Below are positions 1-7,839 of a DNA stretch of 64,000 nucleotides, piece after piece (position 1 is the first letter of the stretch; every line of letters starts with the position of its first letter). The notes beneath the pieces were generated by a model. It saw only the letters and a program-made list of their open reading frames with translations. It made no database searches and had not been told where the DNA came from. The position numbers were made by a program, and so were the translations under genes. This DNA comes from Pontibacter ruber (GTDB lineage Bacteria > Bacteroidota > Bacteroidia > Cytophagales > Hymenobacteraceae): the NCBI RefSeq assembly GCF_023630205.1, contig NZ_JALPRR010000003.1, positions 1 through 64,000 on the forward strand. The letters run 5' to 3'.

Positions 1-114
1 AGAAAAATCATAGAGAAAGATTTAGATAATATTGAACACTTTGTCGAAAGGTGGCATGAAATGCATGAACCTTTAGTAACTACATGGGAAGGACACCTAA
101 TTGAAGGCAAATAG
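1..114 (+). CDS. C-terminal end of an unknown protein, cut by window start
   Basis: An open frame enters from the left edge and ends at a TAG at 112-114, giving a 37-residue tail rich in charged residues and containing the segment FVERWHEMHEPL. It is followed within 30 bp by an attC-like palindrome, the same layout as the two genes after it, so it is probably the end of a gene cassette. The start and function cannot be seen. The composition is A+T-rich, like the next two genes. Confidence 0.5.
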   Translation, partial: RKIIEKDLDNIEHFVERWHEMHEPLVTTWEGHLIEGK

Positions 115-143
115 TTAAAATTATTAATTCATAAAAAGAACTT

Positions 144-200
144 GCGCTAACCACACCTTTACGGCAGCTACGCCACCGCAAAGCCAAGTCCGTTAGGCAC
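144..200 (+). repeat. attC-like imperfect palindrome, site 1
   Basis: The outer arms are GCGCTAAC at 144-151 and GTTAGGCAC at 192-200; the right arm fits the integron R' consensus GTTRRRY. Inside, CTTTACGGCAGC (157-168) can pair with GCCACCGCAAAG (172-183) with three mismatches, leaving a 3-nt loop. It shares the 11-mer AGCTACGCCAC with the next site downstream. Layout and size fit an integron attC site. No integrase is in view, so this is inference. Confidence 0.5.
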
Positions 201-225
201 CATTTAAATTAAACTTACCAGATTC

Positions 226-1071
226 ATGGAAAAACAAAACCCTTTCTCAGTGTATGATTTCTTAGGCTACCTGATTCCTGGTTCAGTATTAATTTATTCT
301 TTGCACATCATTAATCAAATAGAGAATCCTGATAGGCTTATATTCAAAGAATTAACAACAGTTGTTAATGATTTTCAATTTGAGAAATTCTTTGTCCTGA
401 TTGTCTTTTCCTATATCCTTGGTCATTTTATTAGCTTTTTTTCATCAATTACCATAGAGCGTTATGCAAACTGGAAGTATAGTTTTCCTTCCAAGTACCT
501 ACTCGGCATGAGCCATAAGGGGTATTGGAAAACAGCACGTAATTGGACTGACTATGGCTGGAGGGTAGTATTAATCATAATTCTAGCTCCATGTGTTATT
601 CTTGACTATTTATTAGGTTCAAAACTAGCCTTCAGCAGATTCTACCAACAACCTATGGACCCATTCCTCCAGGATATAACAAAGAGTAAAATCAGAAAGC
701 TGATAAATCATATAAGCCCAGAACATTCAACAAATTTGGATGATGAGAAATTATCTCAGTATGATTTCCATAGAATTGTGACTCACTATTCTTATGAAAC
801 GAGTAAAAATCATCAATCAAGAATGAGTAATTATGTTGCTCTCTTTGGGTTTTTAAGAAATACATGTCTAATATTCAACGTGCTAACTATATATTCAATA
901 GCTTACATGATTTTGAATGGAACAGAAAATTTTATATTTCCTGTCATGTTTACTTTAGCAACATATTTATCCTTTATGGCATTTATGAAATTTTACAGAA
1001 GGTATACATTAGAAGGATTTATGGTGTTGTTGATTAGTAATATAGAAAAAACAGTTCCTAACCACGCCTAA
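226..1071 (+). CDS. Unknown integral membrane protein, possible cassette gene
   Basis: This 281-residue protein is not one I recognise. Hydrophobic segments lie near residues 13-29 (FLGYLIPGSVLIYSL), 55-75, 110-130 and two near the C-terminus (about 215-260), so it is a multi-pass inner-membrane protein. Between them is a charged cytoplasmic stretch with many Lys and Asp. The gene is A+T-rich compared with pncB and later genes. Its TAA stop at 1069-1071 lies inside the left stem of attC-like site 2, as is usual for integron cassettes. It has no partner on its strand apart from the next cassette-like gene. Function is unknown; many cassette-borne small membrane proteins are also uncharacterised. 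Confidence 0.75.
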   Translation: MEKQNPFSVYDFLGYLIPGSVLIYSLHIINQIENPDRLIFKELTTVVNDFQFEKFFVLIVFSYILGHFISFFSSITIERYANWKYSFPSKYLLGMSHKGYWKTARNWTDYGWRVVLIIILAPCVILDYLLGSKLAFSRFYQQPMDPFLQDITKSKIRKLINHISPEHSTNLDDEKLSQYDFHRIVTHYSYETSKNHQSRMSNYVALFGFLRNTCLIFNVLTIYSIAYMILNGTENFIFPVMFTLATYLSFMAFMKFYRRYTLEGFMVLLISNIEKTVPNHA

Positions 1072-1110
1072 ACTTTAGCTACGCCACAGTTTAGACCAGC
1101 CGATGAGAAT
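1055..1110 (+). repeat. attC-like imperfect palindrome, site 2
   Basis: The perfect 7-bp stem CTAAACT (1068-1074) / AGTTTAG (1088-1094) encloses the loop TTAGCTACGCCAC. The left flank CCTAACC resembles R''. The right outer arm (CGATGAG) is degenerate. The loop shares AGCTACGCCAC with site 1, and the left flank shares TAACCAC with it. Confidence 0.45.
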
Positions 1111-1119
1111 AATCAATTT

Positions 1120-1812
1120 ATGAAAAGGATCTATATCGGCCTGTTAGCCGCTTTACTTGCTTCATGTAGTCAAGTTGACGAACAGAAGCTAAGTACAAGC
1201 AAACACCAACCTGCACTTATGGATCAGGAAATAGCTGCAGATAGTAGTTCAATGAATCCTGAACAAGCAAAGGAAGAAGGCAGAAAGCCAAGCTACTACG
1301 AAAGGAACTTCAGAGAGATTAGACTTGATGAAATGGTTGGCTCTAAGACCTTACAAGAGCATCTTGCTGACCCCTTAATTCCCTTACTTTTCAAAGATAT
1401 TTTTCAGAAGAAGGCAGAACTACAAGATGATCAGGCTCACGCTATTCCAGACAGCTTGTTCAGTAAAGATAAAGAAAGACATCCCTTTTATTTTACTCTT
1501 GTTACCAGAACAATTTGGTGGGCAGACGGAGCATTTGCTGAGCCTCTTTATTCAACTATGAAGGAGTACGTTGAAAGTAATCCAAAGCAGCTAATTGAGT
1601 ATTTTAGAACTGCGCCTTACTTAACAGAAGCTGATTTTAATAATTGGGCTGACGGAGTTGCGATGGAAGTAGGCGTAGAGTTTGAGAATAAAGAAAGAGT
1701 AGAAATAGGGCAGATTGAAGAAAGAATGGTCAGGAACTGTACAGGCTGTAATAGGGAAGAATTAAGCGTGCTAAAGAAGTTTATTGAAAAGGTAAAGGAA
1801 TACAGTCCATAA
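1120..1812 (+). CDS. Unknown lipoprotein, possible cassette gene
   Basis: This 230-residue protein starts with a lipoprotein signal peptide: a Lys-Arg n-region, a hydrophobic core and the lipobox LLASC, so Cys16 would be lipidated. After a Ser/Glu-rich linker comes a mainly helical domain (about residues 60-225) with the motifs TRTIWWADGAF and NCTGCNREEL near the end. The CxxC at about 206-209 could be a disulfide or metal pair. I do not recognise the family. It lies 49 bp after the previous gene, with attC-like sites on both sides. Its TAA stop (1810-1812) overlaps the left edge of site 3. The location is probably periplasmic, anchored to a membrane. Confidence 0.75.
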   Translation: MKRIYIGLLAALLASCSQVDEQKLSTSKHQPALMDQEIAADSSSMNPEQAKEEGRKPSYYERNFREIRLDEMVGSKTLQEHLADPLIPLLFKDIFQKKAELQDDQAHAIPDSLFSKDKERHPFYFTLVTRTIWWADGAFAEPLYSTMKEYVESNPKQLIEYFRTAPYLTEADFNNWADGVAMEVGVEFENKERVEIGQIEERMVRNCTGCNREELSVLKKFIEKVKEYSP

Positions 1813-1862
1813 CTGCACCTTTACGTTAGCTTCAACACGCAAATCCACTCTCCGTTCACAAA
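1806..1862 (+). repeat. attC-like imperfect palindrome, site 3
   Basis: TTTACGT (1820-1826) can pair with ACGCAAA (1837-1843) with one mismatch. The left flank has TAAC, and the right flank GTTCAC stands where GTTRRRY would be expected. The stretch ACCTTTACG matches site 1, followed by an AGCTTCAACAC loop that echoes AGCTACGCCAC. This is the most degenerate of the three sites and the last before pncB. Confidence 0.4.
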
Positions 1863-1900
1863 GTACACCATTTACACCTCCCAAACTACATCGCTCCCTG

Positions 1901-3376
1901 CTACGCTTCTTCCCCGATCTTGCGCAGCTTCAGGATCAGCGAGGTCTTGAACTGGTGCAGGTTTTCTTCCAGGCCGGCCGGGTAGGTGTGCGGGTTTAGC
2001 GGACGTCGTGTGGTTTCGTGCAGCATGCTGATCTCTTCTTTTACCTTCGCTTTTATACTTGCCAGCGCAGGCAGATCATACCTCAGTTCTCCGTTTACAA
2101 ATACCGGTACCAGCAGGTCGCGGTGAGCGGTGCCCGGGGCTATGGCTTTGCGGCGGGTAATGTCGAGTGGGTCGATGATGAGCGGCTGGTCGGGCAGCGG
2201 TGCCTCTTCGTTGTAGACCATGTCGGCAATGTTGCCGTTTTGGTTGTAGTAGCGGCGCACCTGCTGTATGCCCGGGTTAGAGGTTTTAGCCAGTTGCTCC
2301 GATAGTTTGATGGTGTAGCTCCAGTCGCCGTTTTCCTGTTTCAGCGCTGACAATTTGTACACGCCTCCCAGAGCAGGCTGGTCGTAAGCGGTAGCCAGTT
2401 TAGTGCCTACACCCCATATATTTATCTTCGCTCCCTGCTGTTTCAGGCTGGAAATGATGTGCTCGTCCAGGTCGTTGCTGGCTACAATGTTTACGTTGGT
2501 AAAGCCTGCTTCATCGAGCAGTTTGCGTGCCTGAATGCTCAGGTAGGCCAGGTCACCGGAGTCGAGGCGAATGCCGTTGAGGTGATAACCCTCGTGTTGC
2601 AGTTTACGGGCTGTTTCAATTGCTTTTTCCACGCCCTCAAGGGTATCGTAGGTATCCACCAACAGCACCGAATCGTTCGGGAAGGCATCGCTGTAGGCAT
2701 TAAAAGCATCCTGTTCGCTTTCAAAGGACTGTACCCAGCTATGTGCATGCGTACCGCTAACCGGTATGTCAAATAACTTACCTGCCAACGCATTGGACGT
2801 AGCGTCTGCTCCTCCGATATAAGCTGCCCGTGTAGCAGACAAAGCGCCGTCTATACCCTGTGCGCGCCGCATCCCGAATTCAATTACCCGGTCGCCCTGT
2901 GCTGCATCTATTATGCGGGCAGCTTTGGTAGCCACTAATGTCTGAAAGTTGATGATCGTCAGCAGCGTAGTCTCGATGAGCTGTGCCTGCAGCAATGGCC
3001 CACGCACCCTTACCAGCGGCTGGCTCGGGAACACCACAGTGCCTTCCGGAATAGCATCTACAGAGCAGGTAAAGCGCAGGTCGCGCAGGTAATCAAGGAA
3101 GGCCGGTTCGAACAGCGGCTGGCCTTTGCTGCCTTTCAGGCTTTCTAAATAGCTCAGGTCATCTTCCCGGAAATGCAGGTCCTGCAGGTAATCGATTGCC
3201 TGCTCCAGACCCGCAGCAATGGTGTATCCTCCGCTAAACGGGTTTTTGCGGAAGTATAAATGAAACACGGCTTCCTGCTCTGCTTTGCCCTGCTTCCAGT
3301 AGCCATAGGCCATGGTAAGTTGGTATAAATCGGTAAGAAGGCTAAGGGAAGTGCTGTAGATCTTTTTCAGGTTCAT
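1901..3376 (-). CDS. pncB: Nicotinate phosphoribosyltransferase
   Basis: The 491-residue enzyme makes nicotinate mononucleotide from nicotinate and PRPP with ATP use: the first step of NAD salvage (Preiss-Handler route), in the cytoplasm. The start LLTDLYQLTMAYGYW and the block FRKNPFSGGYTIAAGL are typical of the family. Further hallmarks are EFGMRRAQGIDGA with the R/K-rich active site, GTHAHSWVQSF (near residue 215), RLDSGDLAYLS, ASNDLDE and GVGTKLATAYDQPALGG, which together form the substrate and phosphate pockets. The length fits the long bacterial form. The start is the ATG at 3374-3376. It is divergent from the next gene over a 234-bp spacer and is not obviously in an operon. Confidence 0.95.
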   Translation of the reverse strand: MNLKKIYSTSLSLLTDLYQLTMAYGYWKQGKAEQEAVFHLYFRKNPFSGGYTIAAGLEQAIDYLQDLHFREDDLSYLESLKGSKGQPLFEPAFLDYLRDLRFTCSVDAIPEGTVVFPSQPLVRVRGPLLQAQLIETTLLTIINFQTLVATKAARIIDAAQGDRVIEFGMRRAQGIDGALSATRAAYIGGADATSNALAGKLFDIPVSGTHAHSWVQSFESEQDAFNAYSDAFPNDSVLLVDTYDTLEGVEKAIETARKLQHEGYHLNGIRLDSGDLAYLSIQARKLLDEAGFTNVNIVASNDLDEHIISSLKQQGAKINIWGVGTKLATAYDQPALGGVYKLSALKQENGDWSYTIKLSEQLAKTSNPGIQQVRRYYNQNGNIADMVYNEEAPLPDQPLIIDPLDITRRKAIAPGTAHRDLLVPVFVNGELRYDLPALASIKAKVKEEISMLHETTRRPLNPHTYPAGLEENLHQFKTSLILKLRKIGEEA

Positions 3377-3610
3377 GGTACGTGTCTGGCCGATTTGGCT
3401 CTCTAAAACGAATGTAGCAGAGGCAGGGTTTAGAGGTAGCCACTGCTTTTACCTGCGGTTAAGGTACCGTAATTTTCCAGATTCCTGAAAAGAAAGTAGG
3501 AGATTTATTCCCGCTGCTGCCGTTTATACTTGTGAGTGGAGGTTGTTACACTTCGGGGTAGAAGAATAGTTTCTGCTGACGCCGGATCATAATTTCCGTA
3601 CCTTTATACC

Positions 3611-4660
3611 ATGAAACAGCGACAGTTTATACCTTTCTCAGAGGTCAAAAACCATAAGGCCATTATCGTAGACAGCACCCACCCGAACGGGCTTATACTT
3701 TCGCACTGGCGCGGAGCACCCACCCCGGAAGAGGTGCGCGACGATACTAGTGCTGCCATGGTGCTGAACGCGTTGCGGCTGAACATTCCGGGCTTGGAGC
3801 TGGAGTATGTAACGGCCAACCATTTTGATATCGATGGCTTTGTAGGCGTATGGGGCCTGCTGAACCCGGAACTGGCGCTGGAGAACGAGGAGCTGCTGCG
3901 GCAGATGGCCCTGATCGGTGATTTTAGGGAGCTGGACCTGAACCACCCACTGGCAGGAGAGGCGCTGAAACTGGTTTGCTGGATCAATGCCCGGGAACGT
4001 GACCTGTTTTACCCGCCTTTCGGAGCGGAGCAACTGCCCGAGGCCGAAGTAACGCTGTGCCCGAAGAAGTTCAGGTATTTTCTGCGGGAGTTTACGCGTG
4101 TGCTCAAAGATCCGGATTGGGAGAAAGGCGTGTGGGAAGACGAAGTGGCCGATGTACTGCTGGGCTACCGCGACATGTATAAACCAACCACAAAACTAAA
4201 GCGCTACCCGGAGATCGGGCTGGTGATCATCGAGACGCCGCAGCCGGTGCACTACTATGCCCTGTTCAGCCGCACCATCGGCTTCGACATCGTATTGGCC
4301 TGCTATGACCAGAACCGTTACGAACTGGAGTATAAGTATACCACCTGGGTAGACCTGGCTACCCGCCCGACACTGCCGCGCATTTCCATGGCGCCGCTGG
4401 CCGCACGCCTGAACGAACTGGAAACCTCCGGCCGCACCTGGACCCACGATTCCATTACCGACACCGGCCCGCTGCTGCGCCTGGATGGCAACAAGCTCTC
4501 GCGCATGGAAGCGTTCGATAGCCCCACTGCACGGGAGATTTACTCTTCCTCGATCCCGGCAGAAGAGCTGAAGCAGGTAGTGGTGGATTATTACAAAGCA
4601 GCTTATGCGGGCATACAGCCCAAACAATACTGGTCGTGGAAAGAGGTAAAGGCCCTATGA
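3611..4660 (+). CDS. DUF6687-like protein of unknown function
   Basis: This 349-residue soluble protein lacks a signal peptide or membrane segments. I place it tentatively in the DUF6687 family from overall look; no function is known to me. Visible features are VDSTHPNGLILSHW (about 21-34), DDTSAAMVLNAL, and ANHFDIDGFVGVWGLLNP (about 65-82). The HxDxDG pattern in HFDIDG resembles the metal-binding motif of DHH-type phosphoesterases, which hints at a hydrolase, but the other DHH motifs are not evident. The C-terminal half has many aromatic residues (HYYALFSRTIGFDIVL). The gene is divergent from pncB and followed by a repeat-filled spacer. Confidence 0.7.
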   Translation: MKQRQFIPFSEVKNHKAIIVDSTHPNGLILSHWRGAPTPEEVRDDTSAAMVLNALRLNIPGLELEYVTANHFDIDGFVGVWGLLNPELALENEELLRQMALIGDFRELDLNHPLAGEALKLVCWINARERDLFYPPFGAEQLPEAEVTLCPKKFRYFLREFTRVLKDPDWEKGVWEDEVADVLLGYRDMYKPTTKLKRYPEIGLVIIETPQPVHYYALFSRTIGFDIVLACYDQNRYELEYKYTTWVDLATRPTLPRISMAPLAARLNELETSGRTWTHDSITDTGPLLRLDGNKLSRMEAFDSPTAREIYSSSIPAEELKQVVVDYYKAAYAGIQPKQYWSWKEVKAL

Positions 4661-4734
4661 CAACATGTCCTCACAGCGTCTTTCAGACCTGTGAGTGTCT
4701 AGGTGGCTACAGAGCAGAATACAAAAGTATAAAC

Positions 4735-4933
4735 CCACCCCTGAGAGCTACGCTCGCTAGCTCAAAACTCTCGTTTTGGCTAGTCCACGGGAGGGGAATT
4801 CCCGCTAACTGTCTCCTTGTAAGTATAAGTTTCATAGTTAGCCTGTTGATCCAACCACTCCTAACACTCAGAGATATGCTCGCTAGCTTCGAACTCGAGT
4901 TCTCGGTAGTCTATTGCGGGGAGTTATGACACT
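4735..4933. repeat. Two imperfect tandem copies of an ~80-bp unit
   Basis: Unit A (about 4735-4811) and unit B (about 4852-4933) align around a common core, GCTCGCTAGCT followed by AACTC and then TAGTC about 20 bp later. Both run into a G-run (GGGAGGGGAA; GCGGGGAG) and end in AACTG or CACTG. The 4661-5495 spacer carries no convincing gene; the frames across it contain these repeats and lack a recognisable product. Confidence 0.5.
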
Positions 4934-4979
4934 GCTATACTACAGGTATAGTTTCATATCTGCTACAGATCATCCCCCT

Positions 4980-5238
4980 ACCCCCCTTCAAAGGGGGACT
5001 TTCGGCTACTGCCAATTTATATTTTGTTCCCGCTCGCAACAAGCGCTTACGAAGCAGTATCATTTCCAGTCCTTGGGTTGAGCGCCTTCTGGGTTTCCGG
5101 TGCCACGCCAGTGGCAGCCGGGAGGCAGGAAAGCTAGACAGCGCGATGCCCGAGGACGAGGCCCCGCGGCCCTGAGCGCAATCAAAAATATAAAATGAAA
5201 CTATAAGCAAGTAAGACTGAGGATGAAAGAAAGCTACG
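4980..5238 (+). repeat. Dispersed composite repeat, copy 1
   Basis: A palindrome CCCCCTT-CA-AAGGGGG (about 4982-4997) is followed ~65 bp later by a 176-bp G+C-rich block (5063-5238). The block is repeated in inverted orientation at 31233-31406 with few differences. It starts TTTCCAGTCCTTGGGTTGAG and ends near GAAAGCTACG. No frame is conserved, so it looks like a non-coding dispersed element. Confidence 0.75.
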
Positions 5239-5495
5239 AAGTATAAGGCTTGTTAGCGTCATGTATAAACCTCAACTATAAGTATAAACTTGTTTAAAGA
5301 CAGATTTATACTCTGGATACCACAACAGCACATCTAAAATGAGTTTAATGCTGGCATAAAGCCCGTTTTAATCCCTTAATCATGATTGTTGTCACTTTTA
5401 TGTACTTATTTCTCTATCTCTTTGGCTTCTTCACGTATACATAGTAGAATTGAGATATTGAACACGCTTAAGCGGTATAACTTACATATCCAGAC

Positions 5496-6353
5496 ATGAA
5501 AAAGATCCTTTGCCCTACTGACTTCTCTAAAACTGCTTCCAAGGCCGTAGAGTATGCCGTACTTATTGCGCAACGCGCCGGGGGGCACCTCACGCTGATG
5601 CACGTCGTGCACCTGCCTATTGTAGATACTTCCGAAACTGCCCTGGTAGCAAGCGAACTGCTGGGCGAGCAAATGCGCGACGCCGAAGAAAGACTGAAAG
5701 CGCTGGTGCTTGAAGTAGAAGGGCGGCACGGTGCCAACAGAGGCGGGGGCTTCACCTGCGACTATATTCTGAAAGAAGCATTGCTCACCGATATTACAGA
5801 GCACCTGACCAAAACCCAGGGGTACGACCTGATCGTTATGGGTACAACCGGTGGCGGCAGTGCACTGGAAGAATTGCTGATCGGGAGCAACGCGGAAGCT
5901 GTGATCGAACAGGTGCAGTGCCCAGTGCTGACAGTTCCGGCCAATGTTGATATCCCGGCAGTTAACAGAATAATTTATGCGACAGACTACGTAGAGGCAG
6001 ATAAAGATGCGCTGCGGGAGGTAGTGGAGTTTGCCCGTATGTTTGAAGCGCCGGTAGATGTAGTGCATGTTTCAAAAGAGGGCACTTCTGAGGGAACAGC
6101 CCGGGCAGAGCGTTTCTGGAACGAACTGCAGCAGGCCATTCCAAATTACCCGATCCATTTTCAGGAGGTGATCAACAGGCACCGTTCGGAAGGAATAAAA
6201 GAATACTTCACCCATACGGGGGCAAGTATGGTAGCCATTCTGCGCAAAGAAAAAGGCTTCCTGCGGGATCTCTTCTCCCAAAGCCTGGCAGAGAAGATGA
6301 CTTACCAGGGCGAGGTGCCACTGCTGGTACTGAATGGTAAAAAGTATAAATAG
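5496..6353 (+). CDS. Tandem-domain universal stress protein
   Basis: The 285-residue protein has two UspA-type alpha/beta domains. Domain 1 (residues 1-150) starts KKILCPTDFSKTASKAVEYA, the usual beta1-alpha1 edge with a nucleotide-contacting Asp. It ends with DLIVMGTTGGGSALEELLIGS...CPVLTVP, which matches the G-2x-G-9x-G(S/T) ATP-binding pattern. Domain 2 (about 153-285) is more diverged: it keeps RIIYATDY at its start but has ILRKEKGFLRDLF in place of the glycine loop, so it probably does not bind ATP. The role is a cytoplasmic stress and energy-status response. It stands alone with its own terminator right after the stop. Confidence 0.88.
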   Translation: MKKILCPTDFSKTASKAVEYAVLIAQRAGGHLTLMHVVHLPIVDTSETALVASELLGEQMRDAEERLKALVLEVEGRHGANRGGGFTCDYILKEALLTDITEHLTKTQGYDLIVMGTTGGGSALEELLIGSNAEAVIEQVQCPVLTVPANVDIPAVNRIIYATDYVEADKDALREVVEFARMFEAPVDVVHVSKEGTSEGTARAERFWNELQQAIPNYPIHFQEVINRHRSEGIKEYFTHTGASMVAILRKEKGFLRDLFSQSLAEKMTYQGEVPLLVLNGKKYK

Positions 6354-6360
6354 GGACTAG

Positions 6361-6394
6361 AAAAAAAGGCTCCCCGGTTGGGGGAGTCCTTTTT
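6361..6394. terminator. Bidirectional intrinsic terminator
   Basis: An A-run, the stem CTCCCC / GGGGAG with loop GGTTG, then TCCTTTTT. It lies 7 bp after the universal stress gene and overlaps the stop of the convergent lipoprotein gene by two bases, so it can serve both. Confidence 0.85.
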
Positions 6395-6779
6395 ATTTTA
6401 CATTTCCTTCTTCAAAAATAAAGGCCAGGTCCTTGCTGCAGGTATCGCACTGGTAACGCCCATACGCTTCAACGGCGCGCAGCAACGTAACATTTTTGTA
6501 ATTCGCTTTGCACTGCAACAATACCGGACAGTCATGCTTTACGTGAAAAACGTCTGACACTTCATCGTTGCAAAAGTAGACACGTTTCTTGGCCATGTCA
6601 GTCGGGATCTTGTGGAATTTCGGGGCCGGTCTGAGCGCTGCCTGCACGGTGTCGGCTGCAACAGTTTCTGTCTGCGGGGGAGCTGCTACAGCCTCCTCCT
6701 GGGAGCCGGAACTCTGGCAGGAGAACAGCGCGGCAAGGCAAAACAGAGCAAGAGGCAAAGTGCTTTTTTTAAGCTTCAT
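6393..6779 (-). CDS. Small lipoprotein with a four-Cys C-terminal domain
   Basis: I start it at the internal Met (codon 6777-6779), which gives MKLKKSTLPLALFCLAALFSC: a clean lipoprotein signal with Cys21 as the lipidated residue. A start 11 codons upstream would precede the signal and is less likely. After an Ala/Glu linker, the C-terminal ~55 residues (from KKRVYFCN) contain Cys at YFCN, HDCPVL, LQCK and CDTC plus a His (FHVKHDC). This domain aligns with the C-terminus of the thermonuclease lipoprotein next door. Function is unknown; the Cys/His spacing suggests a metal site or disulfides in the periplasm. It is on the same strand as the nuclease gene, 74 bp away, so the two are probably co-transcribed. 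Confidence 0.75.
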   Translation of the reverse strand: MKLKKSTLPLALFCLAALFSCQSSGSQEEAVAAPPQTETVAADTVQAALRPAPKFHKIPTDMAKKRVYFCNDEVSDVFHVKHDCPVLLQCKANYKNVTLLRAVEAYGRYQCDTCSKDLAFIFEEGNVK

Positions 6780-6853
6780 AAATGGGAGAAGGAAGCAAAA
6801 TTGTAATGTCATGTACGTATCGGCTGGCGTAAATTCAAAGGTATAAAAATTAC

Positions 6854-7696
6854 CTAGTTCGGGCTACAGGTTTTATCGGCACGGCGGTTATAATCACGAA
6901 TGGCTACGGCCTCGGTTATAGTTAGTATCTCTTCTTTGCAACGCTTCAAAACCGAGCAGTTTTTACTCAGGTGGTAAACCGAAGAACCGGTGCTGTTGCA
7001 GATGTACACCTGCCGTTTTTCTGCTCCTTTCGGCATCACGGTTATACTTGAGGTTGCTTCCGTTTTGGAAGAGGTGCCGCTGCGCTTCACCTTCCGGAAC
7101 TCCCAGGGAGGAATTGGATTCGGGTCCTGCCACAGGCCGCGTTTGAAACGGCGGGCGTCTGCCTCCAGGTTAGCCAACCGGGTATCGTTGGAGTAAGCTT
7201 TGTAGTGCCAGGCGTAGCCTTCGCGCACCAGTTCTTCGTTCAGGTTTCGGCCATCCGGAAGTATGATGGTGCCCACCGTGCGGCCGTAGCGGTCTTTGTT
7301 GTGCTCGATCAGGCGCACACTTTTACCGAAAGCCAGGTCGGAGGCGAACTGCTTGGCGCGTTGCCCGTACGCCTGGTTCTTTTCGGGCGTATCAACTCCG
7401 AAAAGGCGCACCGTAACCGTTTGCCCGTTGCGGAGCAGCTCAAACGTATCGCCGTCTTTTACGCCAACTACTTTGTCGCCAACGGTGGTTTCCGGTTTTC
7501 TTGTTCTTGTTTCTTCAGGTGTCGTCGGCTCTTCTGACCGGGCGGCAGGCTCCTCTTCCAGTACTTCTTCCTGCGCATTTCCCTGTTGGCGCTCCCTGAA
7601 TTCTTCCTGGGCTCTGCGGCGGTCTTCGGCCTGGTTGCAGGCAAAAGAAGATACCAGAGCAAGCAGTAGCAGCACCCGGATACTATACTTTTTCAT
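6854..7696 (-). CDS. Thermonuclease-family lipoprotein with Cys-rich tail
   Basis: The 280-residue protein has a lipoprotein signal (LALVSSFAC, Cys20), a Glu/Arg/Pro-rich spacer (21-70), a staphylococcal-nuclease-like domain (about 75-200) and a Cys-rich tail (225-280). Nuclease residues are present: DGDTF (81-85), Arg97 and DTPE (102-105, equivalent to Asp40-Glu43 of SNase), and DRYGR with Arg139 (equivalent to Arg87), followed by GLW. It should therefore be an active Ca-dependent nuclease of DNA/RNA, anchored outside the cytoplasm. The tail has Cys233, 247, 253 and 277 and His242, in the same order as in the small lipoprotein downstream. This suggests a shared extracellular binding or stability module. 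Confidence 0.88.
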   Translation of the reverse strand: MKKYSIRVLLLLALVSSFACNQAEDRRRAQEEFRERQQGNAQEEVLEEEPAARSEEPTTPEETRTRKPETTVGDKVVGVKDGDTFELLRNGQTVTVRLFGVDTPEKNQAYGQRAKQFASDLAFGKSVRLIEHNKDRYGRTVGTIILPDGRNLNEELVREGYAWHYKAYSNDTRLANLEADARRFKRGLWQDPNPIPPWEFRKVKRSGTSSKTEATSSITVMPKGAEKRQVYICNSTGSSVYHLSKNCSVLKRCKEEILTITEAVAIRDYNRRADKTCSPN

Positions 7697-7786
7697 ACAT
7701 CTATACTTATTGCTTGTACAGGTTAATCCTGTACATGTTGTTGCAAAGCTATACTTTATACTCAGGTTAATTTACAAAGTATAAAA

Positions 7787-7819
7787 GAAAAATCCCTCAC
7801 CGAAAAGGCGAGGGATTTT
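7787..7819 (-). terminator. Intrinsic terminator of the propeller-amidohydrolase gene
   Basis: AAAATCCCTC and GAGGGATTTT form a 10-bp stem around ACCGAAAAGGC. On the minus strand it is followed by TTCTTTTATA. It lies 20 bp past the stop of the 1141-residue gene. Confidence 0.8.
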
Positions 7820-7839
7820 GGGCTTGTTCAAAGTATAAC

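Noticed and set aside
4636..5210. Two frames of 91-97 codons in the spacer after the DUF6687-like gene
   Set aside because: They run through palindromes and dispersed repeats, have no family look, and one overlaps the preceding gene; repeat DNA explains them.
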